A stretch of 53,077 bases of DNA from Deltaproteobacteria bacterium GWC2_65_14 (GTDB lineage: Bacteria > Desulfobacterota > Deferrimicrobia > Deferrimicrobiales > Deferrimicrobiaceae): contig MGPV01000003.1 of the NCBI GenBank assembly GCA_001797615.1, forward strand, positions 2,366 to 55,442, given 5' to 3'. Below the pieces are notes generated by a model. The model searched no databases and was not told the DNA's origin. It worked only from the letters and a program-made list of their open reading frames with translations. Numbering within the stretch: position 1 is the stretch's first letter; each line of letters begins with the position of its first letter. A program made the translations under genes and the position numbers. Shown here piece after piece: positions 1-8,199 of the stretch.

Positions 1-65
1 TAGGTCCAGTAGGGGTTCCGGAACAGAACCGACTCCGAGAGCTTCTTCCAGGGCGAAAGCGGCAT
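1..65 (-). CDS. NUDIX-type hydrolase, N-terminal fragment cut by the window edge
   Basis: Only about 21 residues are present. They begin MPLSPWKKLSESVLFRNPYW, which resembles the short N-terminal strand before the NUDIX fold in ADP-ribose pyrophosphatase-like proteins (a W-K-x-L then N-P-Y-W pattern). An AGGAGG ribosome-binding site lies six bases before the ATG. The gene lies downstream of grdA on the same strand, 219 bases after its stop, so it may or may not share its transcript. The catalytic NUDIX box lies outside the window, so the assignment rests on the N-terminus alone. Confidence 0.45.
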   Translation of the reverse strand, partial: MPLSPWKKLSESVLFRNPYWT

Positions 66-284
66 GGGAGTCCTCCTGTATCGGAAGGATGTCCGACTCG
101 TGGAACGAACGCAACCCCTGGGGTGTCCTGCAGGAGCGTGCTCCGAAAAATAACCGGTTCCGGGGGGAGTCGCGAAAGGGATCGCCTGACGGAGCCCGAG
201 AAGACATTCCAGGATGCGTTCGAGAGCGTCCCGCACGGCATCCTCGATAAAACGAAACGCGGCAGTTCCTGAGACGAAACCGAC

Positions 285-758
285 TTACCGGGTCACCGGC
301 TGCGCGCGGAACCCCTCCATCATGGCAATCGTTTTCCCGATCTTTTCGTCGCCGACCGCAAGCTCCAGAAGCATCAGCTCTTCGTCGTACACTTCCTGCG
401 GAATATGATCCTTGATTCCCGGTTCCAAAACATGGAAGACCTTCAGATGAAGACCTTCTCCCGCCAAAGGGCCGGACCAGCTGGGGTCGCCCTCCATGAC
501 CGTCCGGGAGCCGATTTCGAGATATTGCTCGTTGGTGACACCCCACACCACGATCAGGTTCTCCGACGTATGTTCATCCGCCGCCTTCTTGATCTCTTCC
601 TGACTCACCGAGTCAAGCGCCAGGGCGGCCGTTCAGACGAAACAGGCATCCCGGACCAGTATGACCTGCGCCCCGGCCGCCTCCAGGCACCTTTTCAGCG
701 ACTCGGCCTTGATCTCCTGGCCGTCCCCGAAGGCGATCACTTTTTTCCCTTCAAGCAT
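285..758 (-). CDS. grdA: Glycine/sarcosine/betaine reductase protein A, selenoprotein
   Basis: Small redox selenoprotein of glycine/sarcosine/betaine reductase. It carries the carboxymethyl-selenoether intermediate from protein B to protein C. Reading from the ATG at 758, residues 39-45 are CFVUTAA, with U42 encoded by an in-frame TGA at 635-633. C39 and U42 form the known CxxU redox pair. With UGA read as Sec the product is 157 residues, the usual GrdA length; without it only a 107-residue C-terminal part is visible. The C-terminal half has the family motif around GDPSWSGPLAGEGLHL. The start overlaps the end of grdC by 8 bases, so the two are probably translationally coupled. Confidence 0.95.
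599..617 (-). promoter_or_regulatory. SECIS-like hairpin in grdA
   Basis: In the mRNA, 16 bases after the UGA, an 8-pair stem (one G-U pair) closes a three-base GGU loop. The stem arms are 617-610 and 606-599. A bacterial SECIS lies inside the coding sequence just after UGA and has a short apical loop with guanines bound by SelB. Position and loop agree with that. Function is inferred, not proven. Confidence 0.6.
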
Positions 759-2241
759 TGCTCCCCTCCTCTGCACGTTTCGGATTTTCCCCCAGCACGA
801 GAGACAGACCGTCCGACAGGTTCGTCATCCGGGTCAGGAACGGGCTCCCTTTGGCTACGATCATGATACGCTTTTTCTTCCCTTCCAGGATTTCCCGGAT
901 TCCGTGCGCGATATAGGAAACGCCGGCGGGGATGTGCCCCTGCGTCGGCGCAAAGCCGACCAGCCCCCGTTTTTCGATGAATTCGTTCATCTGGGACTTT
1001 TCGATCTCTTTCTGCTGGACGGCCAGTGCCGCGATCAGCCGGTAGTTCTTCAGGGGGATGTCGTCCTGGCCGATCGGCAGCGTGATCTCCGGATTCTGCA
1101 GTTCGGTGGCATAACGGTCGATGTCCGTCAATTTCAATCCGTGGGCCTTCAGCGGCTCCAGGATCAGGCTCTCCTGGATGCGCTGCTGCGACCCTCCCGC
1201 GCCGATCGGGTATTTCCCCAGCAGATCGAGCCGAAGGATGGGCGAGTAGCCGTCGTCTTCGGTCACCAGGAAGGCCACTCCCCCGATCAGGTCTTCCAGA
1301 ACCGGCATGTCTTTATCGAGATGCCCCTGGAATTTCATCCCCAGCTTGGCGAGCGACCCCCCGGCCACGACGGCCACCTTTCGGAACAACCCGGCCTTGA
1401 CCAGAGCGGCCGCGTGGAGAATGCCGTAATGGGGGCCGACGCAGAAGGATTTGACGTCGCAGGAGATGGCGCTGCGGCACCCGGCCATTTCGCCGATGGC
1501 GCGGGCCAGGTTGCCACCGCCCCGCTGATACCGGTCGCCGGCTGCCTCCTCCGAACAGCTGATGATGAAATCGATCTCCGATGCATCGCATTTCGAACGG
1601 TCCAGCAGATGCCGGAGCGCCAGAAACGCCGAAGCCTTGGTCATCAGATTCTCCATCAGCACGAGGGCCGCAAGCGATTCGTCCTCGTCATGATGCCTCT
1701 GAAAACAGCCGATCAGGGCACCCTGATGGTAGAGAGGCACCGAATGGTCCAGGTCTATTTTCTTCCGTATTTCCTCTCCGCTTTTGCCATGGCGCAACTT
1801 CTGAAGCAGATCGTCGGATCGGCACAGGGGATGATCGGCGATCGCCGGCAGAGCGATTTCCTTCAGAAAACGGTTTTCCAGCCAGACCAGGTCGTAGGAG
1901 GATTCGTCCGTCGCCGCCTTCAGGAGAGCGTAGAACTCCTCCTGGGGCATGATCTCCCCGAACGGGCCGGTCCGGCCGAACGCGCCGTCACGATTCAGGA
2001 GATGTCGGAACCACGGCTTTTCCAGCGATCGAAGCGCGTCCGGCTCCATGTTTCCGATGAAGACCTGATTGGGGGCGTAGCGCACGGCTTCCTCAAAGGT
2101 ACGTAAACGACCTTTTATTTTTTCCTCGAGGTCCGGATGCTTCTTTATCTCTCTGGATGGCTTGGAGCCGTGACGTACGAAATCGGGAAGATGAACGAGG
2201 ATATTGGCACATGCCTGGATGATGACCTGGCTTGCAATCAC
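751..2241 (-). CDS. grdC: Glycine/sarcosine/betaine reductase protein C, beta subunit
   Basis: Subunit of protein C, which accepts the acetyl unit from selenoprotein A and releases acetyl phosphate using inorganic phosphate. At 496 residues it is close to the usual length of about 510. It shows the family N-terminus (ANILVHLPDFVRHGS, then PNQVFIGNMEPDAL) and the thiolase-like middle part with conserved cysteines in the CDVKSFCVGPHYG region. The start is GTG at 2241, one base after the thioredoxin stop. Protein C normally has two subunits, GrdC and GrdD. No grdD follows here: grdA comes next with an 8-base overlap. Confidence 0.93.
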   Translation of the reverse strand: MIASQVIIQACANILVHLPDFVRHGSKPSREIKKHPDLEEKIKGRLRTFEEAVRYAPNQVFIGNMEPDALRSLEKPWFRHLLNRDGAFGRTGPFGEIMPQEEFYALLKAATDESSYDLVWLENRFLKEIALPAIADHPLCRSDDLLQKLRHGKSGEEIRKKIDLDHSVPLYHQGALIGCFQRHHDEDESLAALVLMENLMTKASAFLALRHLLDRSKCDASEIDFIISCSEEAAGDRYQRGGGNLARAIGEMAGCRSAISCDVKSFCVGPHYGILHAAALVKAGLFRKVAVVAGGSLAKLGMKFQGHLDKDMPVLEDLIGGVAFLVTEDDGYSPILRLDLLGKYPIGAGGSQQRIQESLILEPLKAHGLKLTDIDRYATELQNPEITLPIGQDDIPLKNYRLIAALAVQQKEIEKSQMNEFIEKRGLVGFAPTQGHIPAGVSYIAHGIREILEGKKKRIMIVAKGSPFLTRMTNLSDGLSLVLGENPKRAEEGSNA

Positions 2242-2242
2242 A

Positions 2243-2584
2243 TCAGTTCCCCAGGATATCGTTCAAGCGGTCTTCGATCTGTTTTTCGGTTGAGTCGTCG
2301 AACCCGTCGATCCGGAGAACGTTTTGTCCGCCCTTGAAAAACAGAAGCGCCGGAACACCCACGATCTTGAACCGGGCACAAAGGCCCTGGCTGTTCCAGG
2401 CGTTGACCTTGACGACCTTGACGTTCGGGAATTTCCTGGCCGCCCGCTCCAGGACGGGAACGAGGGCCTTGCAGGGGGCGCATGGAGGAGTGAAGAAGTC
2501 CACGAGAACGGGAATCCCCGACTCCACCACCTCTTTCTCGAAATCCCCCTCGCCGACCTCGACGAGATGCTCTCCCATGCTCAT
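2243..2584 (-). CDS. trxA: Thioredoxin of the glycine reductase operon, CAPC active site
   Basis: A 113-residue thioredoxin-fold protein that probably re-reduces selenoprotein A after each turnover. The active site is C35-A-P-C38 in the context DFFTPPCAPCKAL, instead of the classical WCGPC. Thioredoxins in glycine reductase operons of amino-acid fermenters also have altered active sites. The cis-proline is seen in VGVPALLFF. The open frame extends 25 codons further upstream, but that part overlaps the end of grdB. ATG 2584 is preceded by a GGGGA motif eight bases away and starts where thioredoxin similarity begins; ATG 2578 is an alternative. No thioredoxin reductase gene is present in the window. 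Confidence 0.88.
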   Translation of the reverse strand: MSMGEHLVEVGEGDFEKEVVESGIPVLVDFFTPPCAPCKALVPVLERAARKFPNVKVVKVNAWNSQGLCARFKIVGVPALLFFKGGQNVLRIDGFDDSTEKQIEDRLNDILGN

Positions 2585-2612
2585 CCGGATGGATCCCCGT
2601 CGTTGGCCGGTG

Positions 2613-3941
2613 TCATGAAAAGACGGTCTGCTCTTCGACGGGTGTCTGGAGCGCGGCAAACGCTTTCTTCAACAGGTTCCGCCGCAGCTCTTTCTCTTCC
2701 GCCAGCGGGAGCTTGGGGTTTCCCAGCGGATGGGGTATGGCGACGGCCGGAACGATCCTGTTGGCCCCCACGGTCTGCGATATGGTGATGATGGAGCACA
2801 CGTGAGCCACCGGAATCCCCGCCCTCTCGATCTCTTTTGCCATCGTTGCCCCGCAACGAGTGCATGTTCCTCAAGTGGAAGTGAGGATGACGGCCTGGAC
2901 TCCGTCCCGGATCAGCTCGACCGCGATCTCCTTCGCGAATTTCCGGGCGTTGTCCACCGAGGTCCCGTTTCCCACGGTGGCGTAATACCACGGGTGCGGC
3001 TTGAACCCCAGCTCCTTTTCCAGCTCCCTCATCATGTCGATGGGAAGCACCCGGTTGGGATCCTCGTTGGCATAGGTGTTGTCGTATCCGCCGTGCGCGG
3101 ACTGATGGGTTTTGGCATCCAGCGTCTCCAGTCCCTCCAGGGAATATTTCCCGTACTTGGAGGCGCTCGAGCTTTCGATATGGTCCGGATTTCCCTTGGG
3201 TACGATGCCGCCGGAGGTGACCAGGGCGATCGTTATCCCCTTCAGGTCGGCAAGGGCCGGCCGCGGCTCGACACGGTCGAAAAAGGGGATCGGATATTCG
3301 GTGTCGAACGGCTCCCCGTGGATCTTCCGAAGAAGCATGTCTATGGCGCGCCGGTAGGCCGGCTCCTCATGGAAATAATTCTTCCGGATGCCCTGCTCGA
3401 AGCACCCTTCGGCCTTGGGGAACTCGATCTCCTCCCCGCGCAGCCTCTTGATGCAGAGCCGGACCATCTTCCGGACCGCATCTTCCATGCCGGTCACGTT
3501 GTTGGCGGATTCGACGATCAGAACCGTCTTCCGGTACTGGTCCACCCCCGGGTTCTCCTTGTACATGGCGGTGACGGAAGGAATGCCCAGCGGCTCCAAA
3601 ACCTGGCAGATCGCGCCGCAGGCCATTCCGTATCGTCCGGCATTGAACGCCGGCCCGGCGACGACCAGATCCGGACGGTGTCCCTGGATCGCGGGAATCA
3701 GTTCCCGAAGGACCTTTTCCTGGTTGTCGGCGAAATAGCTGTCGCCGCAGACGACCGTGGCGACGATTTCGACGTCCGCGTTCTCCTCGCGGAACATCTT
3801 CTCCAGGAGGCGGCCGGGTCCCTGCGGACCCTGGATCGTGAAGGGCTCGCAGTCGGCCTTCTCTTCGCCGCCCACGCCCCCGAAGAACTGGTTCACGTAA
3901 TGGACGATCCGGGTTTTCCTGTTTCGGGAGGTCGCGGCCAT
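2613..3941 (-). CDS. grdB: Glycine/sarcosine/betaine reductase protein B, selenocysteine subunit (GrdB/GrdF/GrdH type)
   Basis: Substrate-specific catalytic subunit of protein B, which with the pyruvoyl subunit from GrdE binds the amine substrate and passes the carboxymethyl group to selenoprotein A. The frame from ATG 3941 runs to an in-frame TGA at 2873-2871. It continues as GTCTRCGATMAKEIERAG and stops at 2613. The family motif is S-T-U-G-T-C-T-R-C-G, so U357 matches the known selenocysteine. The full product is 442 residues, a normal length. The stop codon of grdE (TAG) directly abuts the ATG. Glycine, sarcosine and betaine versions are very similar, so the substrate cannot be fixed from the sequence. 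Confidence 0.94.
2843..2859 (-). promoter_or_regulatory. SECIS-like hairpin in grdB
   Basis: Eleven bases after the UGA at 2873-2871, a perfect 7-pair stem closes a GGG loop (loop at 2852-2850). Location, stem length and guanine-rich apical loop match the hairpin in grdA and agree with bacterial SECIS elements recognised by SelB. Its role is inferred. Confidence 0.6.
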
Positions 3942-5297
3942 CTATTTGAACCTCGAGGATATTCTTTCGAAACCCAGCTGGTTGGTGGACCCGATGAGCG
4001 CCTGCAGCTCGATGGCGACGCTGCCGCCCGGAAGGCGGCATTTGTTGGAGCCGCCGGCCAGCTCCGTGATGACGCGGTCGTCTCCGATCACCTTTTCCAG
4101 CGGCGGAAGCACGATCACTTCGTTGGCGTTTCCGGTGGACACGATCGCGTCGGCCTTCGGGTGGCTGTCGACCAGCGATTGCGAGGCGCCGTCCTGTCCC
4201 GCGAATTCGTCGGTGAGCAGGACCGTCTTGATGCCGTGCGCCTCGATCTTGGAGCAGTTCATCATGAGATCGGCGTCGGGGTTGCCGAACCCCTCCTTGG
4301 AAACGATGACGCCGTCGGGAGAGAGCGAGGCGATGAGCTCGGCCGACAGCGTGGACGACCGCTGCTTGTCCCCCAGCGTGACGTTCTCGTTGGTGATGAC
4401 GCAGCCGACGAAATCCCAGTCCGTCCCGTGCCTGCGCAGGAGCTCGAGGATGATGGGGTTGTTCTGCTGATGATAGGTCGTGTTCTTGTCGCACGCCGAG
4501 ACGCAATTTCCGGAGACGATGGCGCCGAACAGCACTTCCGTCGGCACGATCCGCCGGGGCAGCATCGTCTTGACATCCACCCCGCAATAGTAGGTGTCGT
4601 GCAGCAGGCCCTGCGACTGGAGCATGTACAGGTAGGCGATCCGGGGCAACCCGTTTCGCCCGGCGCGTTTCGGGGAACCGGGGGAGCCGGGATATTCCGG
4701 GTTGGTCAGGGTTTCCCTGCTGCCGGAGGGCAGCGGCCCGTTCAGGACGGACCTGGCGATGTAATCGGAGGCCTTGATCCCGGCCATCCGGACCGTTTTT
4801 TCGTGATCGTGCCGCTTCGTCCCCTCCTTCACGGTGATGTCCAGCACCAGGTGGAGCTTTCCGGAAAAGAGCGAGTACCGGGCGCCCGGGCCGGACATGT
4901 CGATCAACCCTTCCTGGAAGCCCACGATCGATCCCACGGTGGTCACGACCATCCCGGACAGCGACGCGATCTCCCCGGAGGGAACCCCGCCGGCGTCCGG
5001 ATCCCATGCGGAAAGCACTCCGGGAAAACCCGGATACCCCGGGATCAGGCTCAACCGGGGTTCGATGACGTCCTTGACGGGAATGATCCGGACCGATTCC
5101 CCGGGACGGGCAATCTCGAACCGGACATCCCCGATGTTGGGATCGGATTGCAACAGTTCGGCCAACTCATCGATATGGATGAACAATTTCCCGTTTTCCA
5201 GACGGGTGGGAGAGGAAAAACCGATCTCCGAGACGGGGATCCTGTTCCACTGATGCCTTACTGGCTGCACTCCCGCGTGAGGTTTCGCATAGGACAC
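3942..5297 (-). CDS. grdE: Glycine/sarcosine/betaine reductase protein B proprotein, pyruvoyl precursor (GrdE/GrdG/GrdI type)
   Basis: Proprotein of protein B. It is cleaved autocatalytically at a cysteine to give two subunits, one with an N-terminal pyruvoyl group that forms a Schiff base with the substrate. The cleavage motif is present as VSGNCVSACDKN with C265. Other family blocks are IARPGESVRIIPVKDVIEPR near residue 65, YMLQSQGLLHDTYYCGVD near 225 and DEFAGQDGASQSL. At 451 residues it is slightly longer than the usual 430. The start is GTG 5297, five bases after an AGGAGG site; the nearby ATG is out of frame. First gene of the operon, with a clear promoter upstream. Confidence 0.94.
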   Translation of the reverse strand: MSYAKPHAGVQPVRHQWNRIPVSEIGFSSPTRLENGKLFIHIDELAELLQSDPNIGDVRFEIARPGESVRIIPVKDVIEPRLSLIPGYPGFPGVLSAWDPDAGGVPSGEIASLSGMVVTTVGSIVGFQEGLIDMSGPGARYSLFSGKLHLVLDITVKEGTKRHDHEKTVRMAGIKASDYIARSVLNGPLPSGSRETLTNPEYPGSPGSPKRAGRNGLPRIAYLYMLQSQGLLHDTYYCGVDVKTMLPRRIVPTEVLFGAIVSGNCVSACDKNTTYHQQNNPIILELLRRHGTDWDFVGCVITNENVTLGDKQRSSTLSAELIASLSPDGVIVSKEGFGNPDADLMMNCSKIEAHGIKTVLLTDEFAGQDGASQSLVDSHPKADAIVSTGNANEVIVLPPLEKVIGDDRVITELAGGSNKCRLPGGSVAIELQALIGSTNQLGFERISSRFK

Positions 5298-5345
5298 ATC
5301 TGCCTCCTACAGGGCGGGCTGGATTTCAAAGATTCGGTTCCGGAA

Positions 5346-5373
5346 ACTATATCTTCATCCTAACCGAAGTCAA
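5346..5373 (-). promoter_or_regulatory. Sigma-70-type promoter of the grd operon
   Basis: A TTGACT -35 box (5373-5368) and a TATAGT -10 box (5351-5346) are separated by 16 bases, about 50 bases upstream of the grdE start. It lies in the gap between livF and grdE, so grd can be transcribed separately from liv. No operator-like repeat is obvious around it. Confidence 0.65.
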
Positions 5374-5393
5374 CCCGTTTTGGAAACCGGCGA

Positions 5394-6107
5394 TCATCCC
5401 CCGAGGTAGGCTTTCTTGACCCGGGGGTTCAAAAGAAGTTCCTCGGACCCGCCCTCGAGCACGATCCGGCCGTTCTCCAGCACATACCCTCGACCGGCGA
5501 ACTGAAGCGCCATGCGGGCATTCTGCTCGACGACCAGGAGAGTGGTTCCCTCGCGGTTGATCTCCCTGAGCGAGTCGAACACGCTCGTCATGAGCAGGGG
5601 AGCCAACCCCATGGAGGGCTCGTCCAGGAGCATCATCTTCCTGCCGCTCATGAACGCCCGCCCGACGGCCAGCATCTGCTGCTCGCCTCCGCTGAGCGTT
5701 CCGGCCTTCTGGCCCTGCCGCTCAAAAAGCCTCGGGAAGATCGAGAATACCCGTTCCAGATCGTTCCGGATCGCCTTTCCGTCCTTCCTGGCAAAGGTGG
5801 CGAGCCGAAGGTTCTCCAGGACCGTCAGGTTGTCGAACAGGCGCCTTCCTTCGGGTACATGGGAGATGCCGAGCCCGCTGACCACCTTGTCCGCAGGGTA
5901 TTGGAGCAGGTCCTTTCCCCGGAACGTCATTTTCGTCCCCGCTTGGACCGGGACAAGTCGGGAAATCGCCCGCAGGGTTGTGCTTTTTCCCGCCCCGTTG
6001 GCTCCGATGATGCACACGATCTCCCCCTCGTCGATCCGGAAGCCGATCCCGTGAAGGGCCTTGATGTTGTCGTAGGAAACCCGCAGGTCCTCCACCGACA
6101 GCAGCAT
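5394..6107 (-). CDS. livF: Branched-chain amino acid-type ABC transporter, ATP-binding protein LivF
   Basis: One of two ATPases of a hydrophobic/branched-chain amino acid (HAAT) importer. The 237-residue product shows Walker A GANGAGKST (residues 35-43), the signature LSGGEQQ (138-144), Walker B MLLDEPSMGLAP and the H-loop region replaced by LVVEQNA, typical of LivF. Its ATG at 6107 overlaps the livG stop by one base. An upstream extension of the frame overlaps livG and is not coding. It is the last gene of the liv block and lies 96 bases before grdE. Confidence 0.93.
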   Translation of the reverse strand: MLLSVEDLRVSYDNIKALHGIGFRIDEGEIVCIIGANGAGKSTTLRAISRLVPVQAGTKMTFRGKDLLQYPADKVVSGLGISHVPEGRRLFDNLTVLENLRLATFARKDGKAIRNDLERVFSIFPRLFERQGQKAGTLSGGEQQMLAVGRAFMSGRKMMLLDEPSMGLAPLLMTSVFDSLREINREGTTLLVVEQNARMALQFAGRGYVLENGRIVLEGGSEELLLNPRVKKAYLGG

Positions 6108-6883
6108 CAGACCGCCCTCTCCTTGCCCAGATAGGCCTCGATGACCCTGGGGTCGTTCTGGATCTCCTCGGGCGTCCCCTCCGCGATGAGCGCGCCGAAG
6201 TCGAGTGTCTGGATAGTCTCGCACAGCTCCATGACCACCTTCATCCTGTGCTCGATGAGAAGGATCGACAGCCCGAACTCGCCGTGGACCCGGCGGATGA
6301 TCTCCATGATCTGCACCAGTTCTTCCGGGTTCATCCCCGCCGTCGGCTCGTCCAGGAGCAGGATCCTGGGTTCCGTGGCCATAGCACGGGCCATCTCCAC
6401 CCTTCTCTGGGCGCCGTACGGCAGGTTGTGGACGACCTGATCCGCGAGATGGCGGATCCCCATCATCTCCAGGAGGCGCAGCGCCTTCTCCTCGATCTCG
6501 GCTTCCTCCCGGTGATGCCCGGGTGTGCCGCAGAACGCCCCGAACAATCCGTACCGGATCTTCGAGTAGCGGGCCAGCTTTACGTGATCGACGACGGTCA
6601 TGTGTCTCCACAACAGCAGGTTCTGAAAAGTCCTGCTCACCCCCATGGAGGCGATCCGGTGAGGCGGAAGGCCGTTGATTTTCCGGCCGTCCAGGAGGAT
6701 CTCCCCTTCCGTGGGCTGGTAGATGCCTGTGATGAGGTTGAAGATGGTGGTCTTTCCCGCCCCGTTGGGGCCGATCAACCCGCGGATCTGGCCGGATCCC
6801 GCCTCCAGACTGTAGTTCCGGACGGCGCGCAATCCTCCGAAGTCATGGGACATGTTGCGAATCTGGAGGAACGGCGCCGTCAT
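6107..6883 (-). CDS. livG: Branched-chain amino acid-type ABC transporter, ATP-binding protein LivG
   Basis: Second ATPase of the importer, 258 residues, with Walker A GPNGAGKTT (38-46), Walker B ILLLDEPTAGMNPEE and the LivG-type signature LPYGAQRRVEMARAMA in place of LSGGQ. The ATG at 6883 overlaps the livM stop by four bases (ATGA), so the two are likely coupled. Confidence 0.93.
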   Translation of the reverse strand: MTAPFLQIRNMSHDFGGLRAVRNYSLEAGSGQIRGLIGPNGAGKTTIFNLITGIYQPTEGEILLDGRKINGLPPHRIASMGVSRTFQNLLLWRHMTVVDHVKLARYSKIRYGLFGAFCGTPGHHREEAEIEEKALRLLEMMGIRHLADQVVHNLPYGAQRRVEMARAMATEPRILLLDEPTAGMNPEELVQIMEIIRRVHGEFGLSILLIEHRMKVVMELCETIQTLDFGALIAEGTPEEIQNDPRVIEAYLGKERAV

Positions 6884-8187
6884 GCCTCACCCTCCGGTTT
6901 CCGCTTCGGCTGGATCAGGGCCGTGACGTCGAGATCCTTGAACGCGATCAGCCCCGTCGGGCGATAGATCATCACGAGGATGAGCAGGAGCGGAATGATG
7001 ATCCACTTGAAAATCTCCAACGGGCGCAGGGCTTCCCCGAGGAGACTGATGCTGACGGCGCCGACGATCGACCCGTACACCGAGTTCAGCCCCCCGAAGT
7101 AGACCATGGCCAGAACCTCGGCGAGCTTCTGGATGCCGAAGGTCGACGGGTTCACGTACCGGAGCACGTGCGCGAAAAGCCCGCCCGCCACGCCCGCCCA
7201 GAAGGCCGCGAAGAGAAACGCCACGATCTTGGTCCGCCGGGTGTTCACCGTCATGGCTTCGGCCGCCATTTCGTTGTCGCGCACCGCGCAAAGGGCCTTC
7301 CCGACCGTCGAGCGAACGAAATTGTTGACGCTCCACACGCAGAGGACGGTCCAGGCGAACACCGTGGGGAGTGTCGCCCAATCCGGCTGCCCGCTCAGGC
7401 CCCGCGACCCCCGGACGAATTCCAGGTTCTCGATCAGGCTCTTGACGATGAACAGGAACGCCAGGGAGATGATGGCCAGGTAATCGCCCCTCGTTCGAAA
7501 GGAGGGGATCGCGACGGCCAGGGCCCCGAACGATGCCACGAATCCGCCCAGGACCAGGCCGACCGGGAACAGGAACGGCCCCAGGGCCGGGGAGAGGAAA
7601 ACGCCGCCGAAGAATTGATCGTTGACGAACAGCCCCACGGTGAACACCGAGGCGAAGTAGGCGCCGATGGCCATGAACCCCGGGTGGGAGCAGGAGAACT
7701 CGCCCATGTAGCCGTTGATCACGTTCAGGCTCAGGGTGACCATCACGGCGATCAGGGTGAGCTTGAGCACGAGGACGCGGTAGTCGCTGATTCCCGCCCA
7801 GAGGTGCAGGGCCGCGTACAGCAGGGCCAGGTGAACGGCGACCGGGATCGCCTTCGGGAAACGGACAAGCCATGCGGCGAGCCGGTTCGCCGGGGAGATG
7901 CCAAGCCGGGTCACGACGGCCGTGGGCACCGCGTAGATCAGCAGGACGTACAGGACCGCCCCGGGGATCAGGGCGGGTTTTTTCAGCATGATCACGAAAC
8001 CGAACAGGACCGGCACTTTCTGCAGCCCCAGGGCCAGCGCGAGGGGAGCGCCCGCGAGGCGTTCCAGCGTGACCGCGACCAGGACGCCGGCAAGCCAGCC
8101 CAGCAGGGGGACCCGGGAAAACGTCTTCCAGAGATTCCGGCCCGTCGCCCTCACCCCTTCCACCCCCGTCCCGCTTCCTCTCTCCAT
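6880..8187 (-). CDS. livM: Branched-chain amino acid-type ABC transporter permease LivM
   Basis: Inner-membrane permease with about ten hydrophobic segments. The conserved LivM core is recognisable from LSLNVINGYMGEFSCSHPGF and later FRTRGDYLAIISLAF and NEMAAEAMTVN, a coupling helix that contacts the ATPases. At 435 residues it is longer than many LivM proteins, with about 130 extra N-terminal residues forming additional membrane segments, as in the longer LivM subfamily. The ATG at 8187 has no good ribosome-binding site; in-frame GTG codons a few residues on are alternatives. Confidence 0.9.
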   Translation of the reverse strand: MERGSGTGVEGVRATGRNLWKTFSRVPLLGWLAGVLVAVTLERLAGAPLALALGLQKVPVLFGFVIMLKKPALIPGAVLYVLLIYAVPTAVVTRLGISPANRLAAWLVRFPKAIPVAVHLALLYAALHLWAGISDYRVLVLKLTLIAVMVTLSLNVINGYMGEFSCSHPGFMAIGAYFASVFTVGLFVNDQFFGGVFLSPALGPFLFPVGLVLGGFVASFGALAVAIPSFRTRGDYLAIISLAFLFIVKSLIENLEFVRGSRGLSGQPDWATLPTVFAWTVLCVWSVNNFVRSTVGKALCAVRDNEMAAEAMTVNTRRTKIVAFLFAAFWAGVAGGLFAHVLRYVNPSTFGIQKLAEVLAMVYFGGLNSVYGSIVGAVSISLLGEALRPLEIFKWIIIPLLLILVMIYRPTGLIAFKDLDVTALIQPKRKPEGEA

Positions 8188-8199
8188 GACCGTGGGCGG

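Noticed and set aside
1-110. Second plausible-looking frame (HESDILPIQEDSHAAFALEE) over the NUDIX start
   Set aside because: It lies one base off the frame with the AGGAGG-ATG and the NUDIX-like N-terminus, and has no own start in view.
66-284. Coding remnant (for instance of grdD) between grdA and the NUDIX start
   Set aside because: A frame is open through this stretch, but it has no start codon with a site and no recognisable GrdD motif. Treated as intergenic.
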